Source: Mucilaginibacter paludis DSM 18603 (GTDB lineage: Bacteria; Bacteroidota; Bacteroidia; Sphingobacteriales; Sphingobacteriaceae). From it: a DNA stretch of 64,000 bases. The stretch lies in the NCBI RefSeq assembly GCF_000166195.2, contig NZ_CM001403.1, forward strand, positions 6,404,432 through 6,468,431, in the 5' to 3' direction. Every line of letters begins with the position of its first letter. The stretch's first letter is position 1. The position numbers were made by a program, and so were the translations under genes. Positions 32,952-42,346 of this stretch are shown piece by piece. Under the pieces are notes generated by a model that saw only the letters and a list, made by a program, of their open reading frames with translations, had not been told where the DNA came from and made no database searches.

Positions 32952-35900
32952 ATGCAAAAAAATTATCCGGGTTGCAAACACCCGTTATGGCCCTTTTTTA
33001 ATTTAAAAATGAAGCTAACAATAGCCCTGCTCTTCCTTTCAAACGCCTTGATTTATGCCGGTACATCCGCAGGCCAGTCAATGAATGAAGTGAAAATAGA
33101 CCTGACGGCAAAGGATCTTCCTTTAAAAAAAGTACTGGATCTGATTCAAAAACAAAGTCCTTTTATCATTGGATACAAAAACAATGACCTGCCGGATGCC
33201 GCTCTGGTCAATATCAGTGTGAAGCAAAAATCGGTAGCCGATATCCTGAAACAGATCACCGGGAACTCCAACCTGGAAGTGAAGCAAATAGGCGATAAAT
33301 ACATCATTATTGATGTTAAGCGCGTATTTGCAGCCATGAGTGTATATGGCGTGGTAACCGATAAGCGCACTGGCATCACTTTGCCCGGCGTAAACGTAAA
33401 GGTTAAAGGGATGTTATCGGGTACGCAAACAGATGGAAAAGGTGTTTATAAGCTTACTATCCCGCAGGATAAAGAAGACGTTTCCATCTCTTTTAGCTAT
33501 ATCGGGTATAAGCTTAAAGAGGTTCCAGTTGCCAGAAACAGCGGCAGTATTTCAATAAATATCCAGTTGGAAGAAGATAACCTGGGTTTAGATGAGGTTG
33601 TTGTTACCGGCCAGGGTATGGATATCAGCAAACGAAGGCTATCATCCAATGTGGTTAGCATTAGTGAAAAAGACCTAAGGGACATTCCGGCGCAGCGGAT
33701 CGACCAGCTTTTGCAAGCTAAATTGCCTAACGCCCAAATCAGGTTAACGGGCGGCCAGGCGGGCGCTACCTCAATCATCCGCTCCAGGGGCGTAAATTCT
33801 GCTTTCATCAGTTCAACGCCAATAATTTATGTTGATGGGGTAAGGATGGATAATTTGAATACGAAGGCAACTTTAGGCGGCGGTAGTACCACCGGCGCGG
33901 CTATCAGTTCAATTTCAGATATTCCGATGGATAATATCGAGAAAATAGAGTTTGTAAACGGTGGTGCAGCCACAACCTTATACGGATCTGACGCGGCAAA
34001 TGGTGTGATACAAATTATTACCAAAAAAGGTGGTGCCGATAAAACAGACATCACTTTGGAAACTCAAATGGGGGTGGAAACGCCAACTGCGGATTACCTG
34101 CACTTTAAGCGTACCAAAGACCTGCTTTTTGAAAACGGCTTTTATCAAAAGCATCACCTTTCACTTAATGGCGGCGACAGTAACTTTGGCTACAGCTTTT
34201 CGGGCGGGTACCAAAACAGCACTGGCACGCAAATCTACGATCAGAACAGTAACCAGCGGATTGACCTGCGTACAGGCTTAAGGGCCAATTTGGGTTCTAA
34301 AGTTACTTACGAAAGCTCGTTCAGCTATATCAATAACCGGTACAAGCGCAATCGTAATGGTAACCAGGGTGGTTATACCGGTTTATGGTTTGCCGAAAGC
34401 GGTGCATCGGCAATCACAGGTCCTAAATTTAAAAATGATTTAGACAACCTGACCGATGCCGAATATGCCGCTATCAAAACTTATGTTGATGAGGCCGAGA
34501 GTTTGCAAAACAACGGCATCAGCGTTAACAGGTTTCAAACATCACAGGTATTTAAATATCAGCCATTAAAAAACCTGACCTTTAAAGCAACCGGCGGGGT
34601 GGATTACCGCGCACAAACGCAGCAGGTTGTAACCACTAATCAATACCTGTCATACACTACCAATACCAACATTACCGATCAGGGAAGCATCGATAACTAT
34701 GATCGTAATTACTTAGGCTTAACCTTTGAGCTTAACGGCCAGTACACAGCCAAGATCAATGATTTTTCGTTTATTACTACAGCCGGCACACAGTTATTCA
34801 GAAATGAAGATCATCAGATAGAATACCTGGGATCCAACATCAGGGATGGTGCGCAAACCATTGGCATAGCGGCTACAAAAACCAGCGACGAGTATTATTT
34901 AAAAGTAGTTAACTATGGCGTTTACCTGCAGGAAAACGTAGGTTATAAAAATAAAGCTTTCCTGGACCTTGGCTTACGTGGCGATGGTAACTCGGCCTTT
35001 GGTAAAAACATAGGCGTGCAGTATTATCCAAAGGTTGGGTTTTCTTACATACCAAGTGCCGAAAAATATTTTGATGCCATCAGCAAGGTAGTGTCATCGG
35101 CCAAGGTGCGCGGTAACTATGGTCTGGCGGGTAATTTTCCAACGGCTTTTGCTAACGAGAGGACCATAGCTTTTGTTGGCTTTAACGGAGCTCAGGCTGC
35201 TTCTTTCGGGCAACCGGGAAATGCCAGTTTAAAGCCCGAAAAAACTGCCACCTACGAGGCCGGTGTTGATCTGGGATTTTTGAATGACAGGGTTATCCTG
35301 TCGGCGGGTTTCTATCATTCCATTACCAATGATGCCTTGTTTGTAGTGCCGCCGGCACCGTCTACCGGCGAAACCAGCCAACTGCAAAACGTAGGTAAAA
35401 TTTTAAATCGTGGCCTGGAGTTCAATACTGTTTTAACGCCTTTAAAAAGCGCTGATTATAGTTTAAAGTTCAATTTATCGGTAAATACCTTGTACAATAT
35501 GGTGTTGAGCTCGGGTGGTGCAGCAGCGTTTAACATTAACGGTTTTAGTGCCCGTACCGTCCAAACTGTAGTTCAGGAAGGTTACCCCGTAGGTTATATC
35601 CGTGGTAACTATGCCGTATTTAACTCAGCCGGATTGATAACCAGTACTACTGCCCAGCAAGATCTGGGAACAACCATCCCCAACCTTTTCGGCAGCATGG
35701 GATTGAATTTTCAGTATAAGTCATTTAATTTCTTCACCAACGCCGATTACCAGAAAGGTGCCTACGCCGTTTCCTTCGACAGGCAGTTCAGGTTTTACTA
35801 CAGTGCCTCTACCGAAGGTATACCACAGGCGGAAATTGACAAAAGCGGTCGCACAAGGTGGCTGGATATCACTAACCGCTTTGTAGAAAAAACAGACTTT

Positions 35901-36146
35901 ATTAAAGTGAGAACCATTGGAGCAAATTATACCTTTAAGCCCAAAATCTGGAAGGGAGCGGTTAGAGGCGTAAACTTAGGCTTCTCGGTGGTTAACCCGC
36001 TCAACTTCGCAACTTCCAGCTTTGATCCTGAAGCAACCATCAGCGGCAGCTCGCAAGGCCAAAATGGCGCAACTACCGGTGGTATTTCTTACTCAACGTA
36101 TTCGGCCCCAAGGCAATTCCTCACTTCACTAAGGGTTAATTTTTAA
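32952..36146 (+). CDS. SusC/RagA family TonB-dependent receptor with STN domain
   Basis: A 1064-residue outer-membrane transporter that also signals. After the signal region (the hydrophobic run begins about residue 20: MKLTIALLFLSNALIYAG) comes an STN domain (about 45-125: MNEVKIDLTAKDLPLKKVLDLIQKQSPFIIGY ... KYIIID). Next is a CarboxypepD-like domain (about 133-220, MSVYGVVTDKRTGITLPGVNVKVKG ... LDEVVVTG), and then the plug (RRLSSNVVSISEKDLRDIPAQRIDQLLQAKLPNAQI ... IRSRGVNSAFISSTPIIYVDGVRMD, YGSDAANGVIQIITKKG) and barrel. The STN domain is the part that touches FecR, so this receptor should activate the upstream sigma factor. It is followed directly by its SusD partner. Confidence 0.96.
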   Translation: MQKNYPGCKHPLWPFFNLKMKLTIALLFLSNALIYAGTSAGQSMNEVKIDLTAKDLPLKKVLDLIQKQSPFIIGYKNNDLPDAALVNISVKQKSVADILKQITGNSNLEVKQIGDKYIIIDVKRVFAAMSVYGVVTDKRTGITLPGVNVKVKGMLSGTQTDGKGVYKLTIPQDKEDVSISFSYIGYKLKEVPVARNSGSISINIQLEEDNLGLDEVVVTGQGMDISKRRLSSNVVSISEKDLRDIPAQRIDQLLQAKLPNAQIRLTGGQAGATSIIRSRGVNSAFISSTPIIYVDGVRMDNLNTKATLGGGSTTGAAISSISDIPMDNIEKIEFVNGGAATTLYGSDAANGVIQIITKKGGADKTDITLETQMGVETPTADYLHFKRTKDLLFENGFYQKHHLSLNGGDSNFGYSFSGGYQNSTGTQIYDQNSNQRIDLRTGLRANLGSKVTYESSFSYINNRYKRNRNGNQGGYTGLWFAESGASAITGPKFKNDLDNLTDAEYAAIKTYVDEAESLQNNGISVNRFQTSQVFKYQPLKNLTFKATGGVDYRAQTQQVVTTNQYLSYTTNTNITDQGSIDNYDRNYLGLTFELNGQYTAKINDFSFITTAGTQLFRNEDHQIEYLGSNIRDGAQTIGIAATKTSDEYYLKVVNYGVYLQENVGYKNKAFLDLGLRGDGNSAFGKNIGVQYYPKVGFSYIPSAEKYFDAISKVVSSAKVRGNYGLAGNFPTAFANERTIAFVGFNGAQAASFGQPGNASLKPEKTATYEAGVDLGFLNDRVILSAGFYHSITNDALFVVPPAPSTGETSQLQNVGKILNRGLEFNTVLTPLKSADYSLKFNLSVNTLYNMVLSSGGAAAFNINGFSARTVQTVVQEGYPVGYIRGNYAVFNSAGLITSTTAQQDLGTTIPNLFGSMGLNFQYKSFNFFTNADYQKGAYAVSFDRQFRFYYSASTEGIPQAEIDKSGRTRWLDITNRFVEKTDFIKVRTIGANYTFKPKIWKGAVRGVNLGFSVVNPLNFATSSFDPEATISGSSQGQNGATTGGISYSTYSAPRQFLTSLRVNF

Positions 36147-36156
36147 TAGAAATAAA

Positions 36157-37581
36157 ATGAAAACGTATATAAAAAATATTTTAATGGCTGTTGTTGCCTG
36201 TGCCTTTATAGCCGGTTGCAAGGTAGATAACCCCAATATTACTGATGATGTTTATTTAACAACCACCAACGTATCAACCACCTGGTTAACCGGGCTGAGA
36301 AGGCAAATGGCCCTAACCTTAAACCAGGTGATTGTTAATACGGAGCTTGTATCTGATAACTATTACAACAACCGGACCTTGAGCAACAAGGTATTTGATA
36401 TCCCTCAGATCGATAATTATGACTTAGATGTAAATTCTATTCAATCGGCTATCCAACGTTTAAGGGTATCTTCGGAATATGGTATATCAAAAGTTGTAAC
36501 TGCCGATGCCACCACCACACCGGCTCAAAAAGCAGAAATGTATTTTTTTAATGCCTACTCGCATGTATTGAGCGGCGAACTCTTTGTTGGCTTACCCGGT
36601 ACAGACAAGGGCCCGGTATTAAACCCGGCGGCCCATTATGCACTTGCGCTAACCGCTTTGGATCAGGCTATTGCTTTTCAACCTGATGCTACCGAGAAGT
36701 TAGCTTATACGCTGCTTAAGGCAAGGGTTTATTACGATATGGGCGATGCCACCAACGCAAAAGCATTTGCTACAGCAGCTATGGCGAACCCGCTTTTATT
36801 GAAACAACAGGTTTTTGACGGATCAAATTCTGCGCCGAACGATTTTCAAACCTATATTTTCTCTTCAACCAACAATGAGTTTGCGCCGCTTCCGCGACTC
36901 GACTTCCTGGATCCTAAATATTATAACACAGGTACCGTTGCCCTGGATCAGAAACCGGTGAGCTATATCAAATCCGAAGAAGCGTACCTTATTGTAGCCG
37001 AAGTGCAGGTATCTCAAAATGATTTAACCGGAGCACAAACAACGCTGAAAAATTTACTTACCCAGGTGATTGCCAACCGCGCTACTGCATCATTGAACGA
37101 CGCAAAAGAAACCCGCAATGGCGGCAACCGTACAGATTATCCGTTAACGGCAGTGAAGGTTAAATTTGATGCCAACGATATAGAGCGTTCTGGTTATGTA
37201 TTAAACCGCCAGGCAGGCAATATCACTATTGCTACCATATCGGGCACCAAGGTTACCGCCGATGATATCAATGCCGCCACTACGCAAGATGCCTTGTTAT
37301 ACCTGGTTTACCGGATGAGGCAGGAGATATTTATCTCGGAAGGCCGTAGGATGACCGACCTGGGTATCAAATTCCCGGTATCACAAACCGAGCAACTGAA
37401 TAACCCCAATGTAAAGGCGGCGGATATGGTTGCCCAGATCCCTTCCTTTATTCCGTTGGGTAAAGGCATGGATGATTTTACAAATAATACCGCAACGGGT
37501 GTGGTAACCATGAAGTACGATATGAATAAAGTACTGGTAAGCAATAAAACAGCAAAAGAAATTTTCCCCTTTATTAATTAA
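36157..37581 (+). CDS. SusD-like lipoprotein
   Basis: A 474-residue lipoprotein partner of the SusC above. The signal peptide ends at ACAFIAGCKVDN, with Cys near residue 22. The SusD-type helical repeats are visible (KAEMYFFNAYSHVLSGELFVG, YIKSEEAYLIVAEVQVSQNDLTGAQTTLKNLL, RMRQEIFISEGRRMTDLGIKFPVSQTEQ). It is shorter and more divergent than the SusD at 5939. The start lies 10 bp after the susC stop and the end 3 bp before the phosphodiesterase ATG, so the genes are translationally coupled. Confidence 0.92.
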   Translation: MKTYIKNILMAVVACAFIAGCKVDNPNITDDVYLTTTNVSTTWLTGLRRQMALTLNQVIVNTELVSDNYYNNRTLSNKVFDIPQIDNYDLDVNSIQSAIQRLRVSSEYGISKVVTADATTTPAQKAEMYFFNAYSHVLSGELFVGLPGTDKGPVLNPAAHYALALTALDQAIAFQPDATEKLAYTLLKARVYYDMGDATNAKAFATAAMANPLLLKQQVFDGSNSAPNDFQTYIFSSTNNEFAPLPRLDFLDPKYYNTGTVALDQKPVSYIKSEEAYLIVAEVQVSQNDLTGAQTTLKNLLTQVIANRATASLNDAKETRNGGNRTDYPLTAVKVKFDANDIERSGYVLNRQAGNITIATISGTKVTADDINAATTQDALLYLVYRMRQEIFISEGRRMTDLGIKFPVSQTEQLNNPNVKAADMVAQIPSFIPLGKGMDDFTNNTATGVVTMKYDMNKVLVSNKTAKEIFPFIN

Positions 37582-37584
37582 GCA

Positions 37585-38928
37585 ATGAAATATCAAAATA
37601 GACTTAAGGCAATCAGCCTTGCAACGGCATTGTTTTTAACTACCGATGTTTTTTCACAAGCAGCTAAGCACGTCATCCTGATTAGTATTGACGGTTTCAG
37701 GCCGGATTTTTACCTGGATAAAAGCTGGCCCGCACCTAATTTGCAGGCCCTGATGAAAGGAGGATCGTATGCTAAAGGTGTACGGTGTATCTTCCCAAGC
37801 GTAACTTACCCCTCGCATACTACGCTGATTACCGGCACATTTCCGGCAAAGCATGGAATTACCTATAATTTGATGCCTGACGATCAGCGGAAATATGTTT
37901 GGACAACAGAGAGTAAGAAAATTAAAGCAGAAACCCTTTGGCAAGCGGTAAGAAAAGCCGGATTAAAATCGGCCTCGGTATCCTGGCCGGTATCGGTTGG
38001 AGCAGAAATAGATTACAATCTGCCCGAAATTTGGTCGGAAACAAATATGGCAGACCGCAAAAGTGCAATTTCGGCCTATGCAACTCCTAAAGGTTTGTTA
38101 GAAGAAATGGAGCAATATGCCATAGGTAACGTGCCGGGGGAAGACCTCAATTTAAGTTCGTTGGCGATGGACGAAAACAACAGCCGTATGGCCGCTTATA
38201 TGATTGTGAAATACAAACCGAACTTTTTAAGCTTTCATATTGCCGGGGTAGACGGTGCCGAGCATAAAGAAGGCCGTACCGGTGCCGGTGTGGTTAAGGC
38301 GGTAGCCTCTGCGGACCATGCTGTAATGAACATCATAGATGCCATTGCCAAGGCTGGTTTAACCGATAATACCACAATTATTATTACCGGCGATCATGGA
38401 TTTTTAGATATTAATAAAACGCTGTCGCCCAATATCTGGCTAAAGGAAATTGGTATAGACAGCCAGGTGGGGGCAGAAGAGCCTGTTGCTAAATTTCAAT
38501 CAGCAGGTGGGGCGGCATTTTTCCAGCTTAGGGATAATAAGGATCTGAAAACATTGGCAAGGGTGCGGAAGAAGTTAGCCGAAATTCCGGACGAATACAA
38601 ACAAATGTTTAGAATTGTAGAGCGCGACGAACTGGACAAAATTGGGGCAGACCCACACGCCATGTTTGCCTTGGCTGCAGCCAAAGGCGTATATATTCAG
38701 GATAGCAATACAGGTAACCTGGTAGGCCCTAAAAAGGGTGGCGCGCATGGCTATTTTCCCGATGTGCCTGAAATACAAACAGGCTTTATTATTGCCGGTG
38801 CCGGTGTTAAAAACGGCGTGGCTTTGGATTCGATAGGTTTGGAAGATGTTGCGCCAACTGTTTCCAGGTTACTTGGATTTACATTAAGTAATCCTGATGG
38901 AAAAGCAGCGATGGCCTTTATTAAATAA
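37585..38928 (+). CDS. nucleotide pyrophosphatase/phosphodiesterase (alkaline phosphatase superfamily)
   Basis: A 447-residue secreted enzyme of the ectonucleotide pyrophosphatase/phosphodiesterase (NPP) family, which cleaves nucleotide or lipid phosphodiesters using two Zn2+ ions. A signal peptide is present (LKAISLATALFLTTDVFSQAA). The metal and catalytic residues are recognisable: ISIDGFRPDFY (first Asp), the Thr nucleophile in SVTYPSHTTLITG (analogous to the PT-[KF] of NPPs), the HIAGVDGAEHKEG Asp and His, and ITGDHGF with the paired Asp-His. It is the last gene of the operon and ends before a strong terminator. It may release a phosphorylated substrate for the SusCD pair, by inference. 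Confidence 0.9.
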   Translation: MKYQNRLKAISLATALFLTTDVFSQAAKHVILISIDGFRPDFYLDKSWPAPNLQALMKGGSYAKGVRCIFPSVTYPSHTTLITGTFPAKHGITYNLMPDDQRKYVWTTESKKIKAETLWQAVRKAGLKSASVSWPVSVGAEIDYNLPEIWSETNMADRKSAISAYATPKGLLEEMEQYAIGNVPGEDLNLSSLAMDENNSRMAAYMIVKYKPNFLSFHIAGVDGAEHKEGRTGAGVVKAVASADHAVMNIIDAIAKAGLTDNTTIIITGDHGFLDINKTLSPNIWLKEIGIDSQVGAEEPVAKFQSAGGAAFFQLRDNKDLKTLARVRKKLAEIPDEYKQMFRIVERDELDKIGADPHAMFALAAAKGVYIQDSNTGNLVGPKKGGAHGYFPDVPEIQTGFIIAGAGVKNGVALDSIGLEDVAPTVSRLLGFTLSNPDGKAAMAFIK

Positions 38929-39013
38929 AAGGTAAGGTATGCATAAGCAGCTACCACCGCGGCAGATGTTTGCCAGGTAGTTGCAAAACAGCATATTAAA
39001 TTCTATTCCTTAG

Positions 39014-39058
39014 AAAAAGAAAGGGCAATTTTCACGCTGAAAATTGCCCTTTCTTTTT
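39014..39058. terminator. perfect 20-bp stem terminator
   Basis: The arms 39014-39033 and 39039-39058 are perfectly complementary around a 5-base loop (ACGCT) and end in a T-rich stretch on the plus strand. It terminates the sigma-SusCD-phosphodiesterase operon. Confidence 0.92.
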
Positions 39059-39224
39059 GATGATACCGAGCAGGAACGTATATGTTAAAGGGAGGTTTGA
39101 TGAAGTAAACTGCGATACCGATTGTCTAAACCGTGCCATTTATAGCGATCGCATGGCGTGCGCTATTGTCATTTATCTATTTGTATTATACCTTTATTAA
39201 AATAAAAAGAAAGTTAAAATTATT

Positions 39225-39716
39225 ATGAATACTGAAAAAGCTATTTTGGCCGGTGGGTGCTTTTGGGGAGTAGAAGAACTGATCAGACATTTGCCCGGTG
39301 TTACTTCAACCGTGGTGGGTTATACCGGGGGCGATGTTCCGAATGCTACTTACCGCAACCATGGAACGCATGCCGAAGGAATAGAAGTTACATTTGATCC
39401 GTCAGTTTTGTCGTACCGGAAGCTTCTTGAATATTTCTTCCAGATCCACGATCCAACAACACGCAACAGGCAGGGAAATGATATCGGAACATCATATCGC
39501 TCTGCAATTTTTTTTATGAATGAAACCCAGCGCGATATAGCGAACGCTTTGATAGCGGAAATGGATGCATCGGGCGTTTGGCCGGGTAAAATTATTACCG
39601 AAGTGGTTCCGGCAACCGATTTTTGGAATGCGGAAGTGGAGCACCAGGATTATTTGCAGAAAAATCCATATGGGTACACTTGCCACTTTGAAAGGCCCGA
39701 CTGGAAGTTGAATTAA
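39225..39716 (+). CDS. msrA: peptide-methionine (S)-S-oxide reductase
   Basis: A 163-residue cytoplasmic MsrA, which reduces methionine-S-sulfoxide in proteins and free methionine. The catalytic GGCFWG (Cys near residue 12) is intact. The VGYTGGDVPNATYRNHGTHAEGIEVTFDPSVLSYRKLLEYFFQIHDPTTRNRQGNDIGTSYRSAIF block is typical, with GYTCHFERPDW at the end. A downstream Cys in YTCHF could serve as recycling Cys. It is a stand-alone MsrA, not fused to MsrB. Confidence 0.95.
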   Translation: MNTEKAILAGGCFWGVEELIRHLPGVTSTVVGYTGGDVPNATYRNHGTHAEGIEVTFDPSVLSYRKLLEYFFQIHDPTTRNRQGNDIGTSYRSAIFFMNETQRDIANALIAEMDASGVWPGKIITEVVPATDFWNAEVEHQDYLQKNPYGYTCHFERPDWKLN

Positions 39717-39755
39717 TCAACAATTTATTGCTCTACCAGATCACAGGATAGTGTA

Positions 39756-39790
39756 CAGTTAGTCCCTTAACTAATGTAAGGGACTAACTG
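39756..39790. terminator. 14-bp perfect hairpin after msrA
   Basis: CAGTTAGTCCCTTA (39756-39769) pairs with TAAGGGACTAACTG (39777-39790) around a 7-base loop. The stem is perfect but there is no T-run, so it may stabilise a 3' end or be a weak terminator before the next gene. Confidence 0.55.
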
Positions 39791-39841
39791 CATGCTAAGT
39801 TTTATCATGCTCCTTATAAGCGGAGATTTATTAAAATATTA

Positions 39842-40867
39842 ATGGAAATAGGAATAGACAGCTTTGCCTCGGCAATGTACGGCACTAATAATAGCCTGAG
39901 CAGTGTTGACGCGATGGCGCAACTGCTGGAGAGGATTGAGTTGGCCGATCAGACCGGGCTTGATGTTTTTGGCATTGGCGAGCATCATAAAAAGGAATTT
40001 TTAGATTCGGCTACTGCTGTTATACTGGCTGCCGCTGCAGCACGTACAAAGCGCATCCGTTTAACCAGCGCGGTTACGGTTTTAAGCGCCGCCGACCCGG
40101 TAAGGGTATACCAAAGTTTTGCTACGCTGGATCTGATCTCCAAAGGAAGGGCCGAGATTGTTGTTGGCCGCGGATCATCTGTAGAAGCCTATCCTTTGTT
40201 TGGCTTTAGCCTTAATGATTACGATCAACTTTTTAAAGAAAAGCTCGATCTGTTGTTAAACATCCGCGATAACGAATACGTTACCTGGTCGGGCAAGTTT
40301 CGCCCCGCTTTAGATCATCTGCCGGTTTACCCCAGGCCTTTACAACAAAAATTACCCATATGGTTAGGTGTGGGCGGCACACCCGAATCGTTTGCCCGGG
40401 CCGGAAGCCTGGGATTACCATTGATGGTAGCCGTTATTGGCGGCGAAACACACCGCTTTCGTCCCTTAGTTGATTTGTACCGCGAGGCCGGGCAAAGGGC
40501 AGGGTTTAGGCCCGATCAGCTCAAGGTAGGTTTACATTCGCCTGGCTATGTAGCGTCAACAACGGAACAGGCTATAGCCGACTACTATCCGGGATATGCC
40601 GAACTATGGACCAAACTGGGCCGCGAACGTGGCTGGCCACCTGTAACCAAAGCACAGTTTGATTCGTTGATTGCTCCACGCGGTGTATTAGTAGTAGGAG
40701 GGCCGGAACAGGTTGCCGAAAAGCTATTGAGACATAGCGAGGCCCTGGGCGGAGTGGACAGGTTTACTTTTCAGATGGATAATGCTGGCTTAACGCATGA
40801 TCAATTGATGAGTTCGATTGAGTTGATAGGCACCAAAGTGATCCCTTTGATCAAAGGCAGCAATTAA
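39842..40867 (+). CDS. LLM-class flavin-dependent oxidoreductase
   Basis: A 341-residue bacterial luciferase-like monooxygenase (FMN or F420-type TIM barrel). It starts MEIGIDSFASAMYG and has the family marks FGIGEHHKKEFLDSATAVILAAAAARTKRIRLTSAVTVLSAADPVRVYQSFATLDLISKGRAEIVVGRGS and LPIWLGVGGTPESFARAGSLGLPLMVAVIGG. Such proteins oxidise long-chain aldehydes, alkanes or sulfonates, but no substrate can be assigned. It is monocistronic. Confidence 0.9.
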   Translation: MEIGIDSFASAMYGTNNSLSSVDAMAQLLERIELADQTGLDVFGIGEHHKKEFLDSATAVILAAAAARTKRIRLTSAVTVLSAADPVRVYQSFATLDLISKGRAEIVVGRGSSVEAYPLFGFSLNDYDQLFKEKLDLLLNIRDNEYVTWSGKFRPALDHLPVYPRPLQQKLPIWLGVGGTPESFARAGSLGLPLMVAVIGGETHRFRPLVDLYREAGQRAGFRPDQLKVGLHSPGYVASTTEQAIADYYPGYAELWTKLGRERGWPPVTKAQFDSLIAPRGVLVVGGPEQVAEKLLRHSEALGGVDRFTFQMDNAGLTHDQLMSSIELIGTKVIPLIKGSN

Positions 40868-40952
40868 CAGCCGACAAAAGCTAAGACATGCTAAAATAAT
40901 GGTTCCGTTTTTTTAAGAACGGAGCCATCATTTTATGCTTTACCTCAACATA

Positions 40953-42137
40953 TTAAACTGTTTTTTTCTTCAGTGTAATTACCGTAATCTCCGGCCAAAT
41001 TCCCAATCGCCCCTTAAAACCTAAATATCCAAAGCCTCGGTTAACGTACAGATATTTGTCGCCTTTTTGATAAATACCGGCCCATTGCGGATAAATGTAT
41101 TTCACCGGGCTCCATTGAAAGCCGAACAATTCGATGCCAAATTGCATGCCATGCGTGTGCCCGGCCAGCGTTAAATTAATATGCTTTAAATGATCAAGCG
41201 TTTGCGCTTCCCAGTGTGAGGGATCATGCGAGAGCAGGATCTTGAATTTTTCGTCGGGTACGTTTTCTGCTGCCTGGGTTAAGCTGCCGTATTTATGGAA
41301 GCCGCCTTTGCCCCAATTTTCAACCCCGATCAAAACAATAGATTGTCCATCTTTCTCGATGGTAATTGATTCGTTGAGTAATAATTTGAAGCCAATCTGC
41401 GGGTGTACCGCTTTTAAGCGACTTAAATTTGCGGCCTGTGCTTCCTTACTTTCCCACTGCACATAGTCGCCATAATCATGGTTACCCAATACCGAATATT
41501 TGCCAAGTGGCGCCTGTAATTTGGCGAAGGATGCTATCCACGGATCCATTTCAGAAGCGCGGTTATTAACCAGGTCGCCGGTAAACAATATCAAATCACT
41601 TTTTTGATCATTAACCATGGCTATACCTTTTTCAACCCCTTTTTTGCTGGTAAAACTACCCGCGTGTATATCGGATAATTGGGTAAGCGTAAAGCCATCA
41701 AATGCATCCGGCAGATCGTCAAACTTTAAGGTAATACGGTGTACCTTATAATGATGCCTGCCTCCTGTAATTCCGTATACCAGGCTTACGAAGACGGCGA
41801 TGGCAACCAACATGGCCAACTCGCTTACCCAGGGGAGCCTTGGCGGAAAATGCCTGAACAAGCGGGTAATATCCTCCAGTAACAAAACAGGGGTGCCTAA
41901 TATTTTAGGTATCAGGGTGAGTAGCATCAGGGCCATTAACCAGGAAACCAACCGGGCCGACTCGCGGTTCGCTCCCCGAAGGCCTGCTAACAATACAACG
42001 CCAACAGCCAACAAAACATCTACCATCCAATAGCCAGATAACACCAGGGCATTAGTGGTAAGGGTTTTAAATGCCTGGAAAAAATAAATGTCGGCAATAA
42101 CCCATGCCAAAATAATTAGGAGTAGACGGTATTTCAT
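40953..42137 (-). CDS. membrane-associated metallophosphoesterase (YkuE/YaeI-like)
   Basis: A 394-residue protein with about four N-terminal membrane segments (residues about 1-130) and a C-terminal calcineurin-like phosphoesterase domain. The metal motifs are complete: LTQLSDIHAGSF (D-x-H), LILFTGDLVNN (GD), SVLGNHDYGDY (GNHD), LLSHDPSHW and LAGHTHGMQFG (GHTH). It resembles the YkuE/YaeI group, some members of which act on lipids such as UDP-diacylglucosamine or phospholipids, but this one carries extra membrane helices. The substrate is unknown. Confidence 0.9.
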   Translation of the reverse strand: MKYRLLLIILAWVIADIYFFQAFKTLTTNALVLSGYWMVDVLLAVGVVLLAGLRGANRESARLVSWLMALMLLTLIPKILGTPVLLLEDITRLFRHFPPRLPWVSELAMLVAIAVFVSLVYGITGGRHHYKVHRITLKFDDLPDAFDGFTLTQLSDIHAGSFTSKKGVEKGIAMVNDQKSDLILFTGDLVNNRASEMDPWIASFAKLQAPLGKYSVLGNHDYGDYVQWESKEAQAANLSRLKAVHPQIGFKLLLNESITIEKDGQSIVLIGVENWGKGGFHKYGSLTQAAENVPDEKFKILLSHDPSHWEAQTLDHLKHINLTLAGHTHGMQFGIELFGFQWSPVKYIYPQWAGIYQKGDKYLYVNRGFGYLGFKGRLGIWPEITVITLKKKTV

Positions 42138-42346
42138 TGATGTGCTAATATTTACAAATTATTTGATCGTTAGACGGCAAATGCCCGGATATATTTCAAT
42201 ATTCAAGAAATATAAATTACACCTCATGGTTTATATAACCGTTTAACATAATAATCCGCAACAAATCGTCATCTTATCTAACTTAAATAGTCAAGCTTTG
42301 TTCATTTTATGTTAGCGCTTTCCGGGCATCTGCTTAAATTTGAAGT

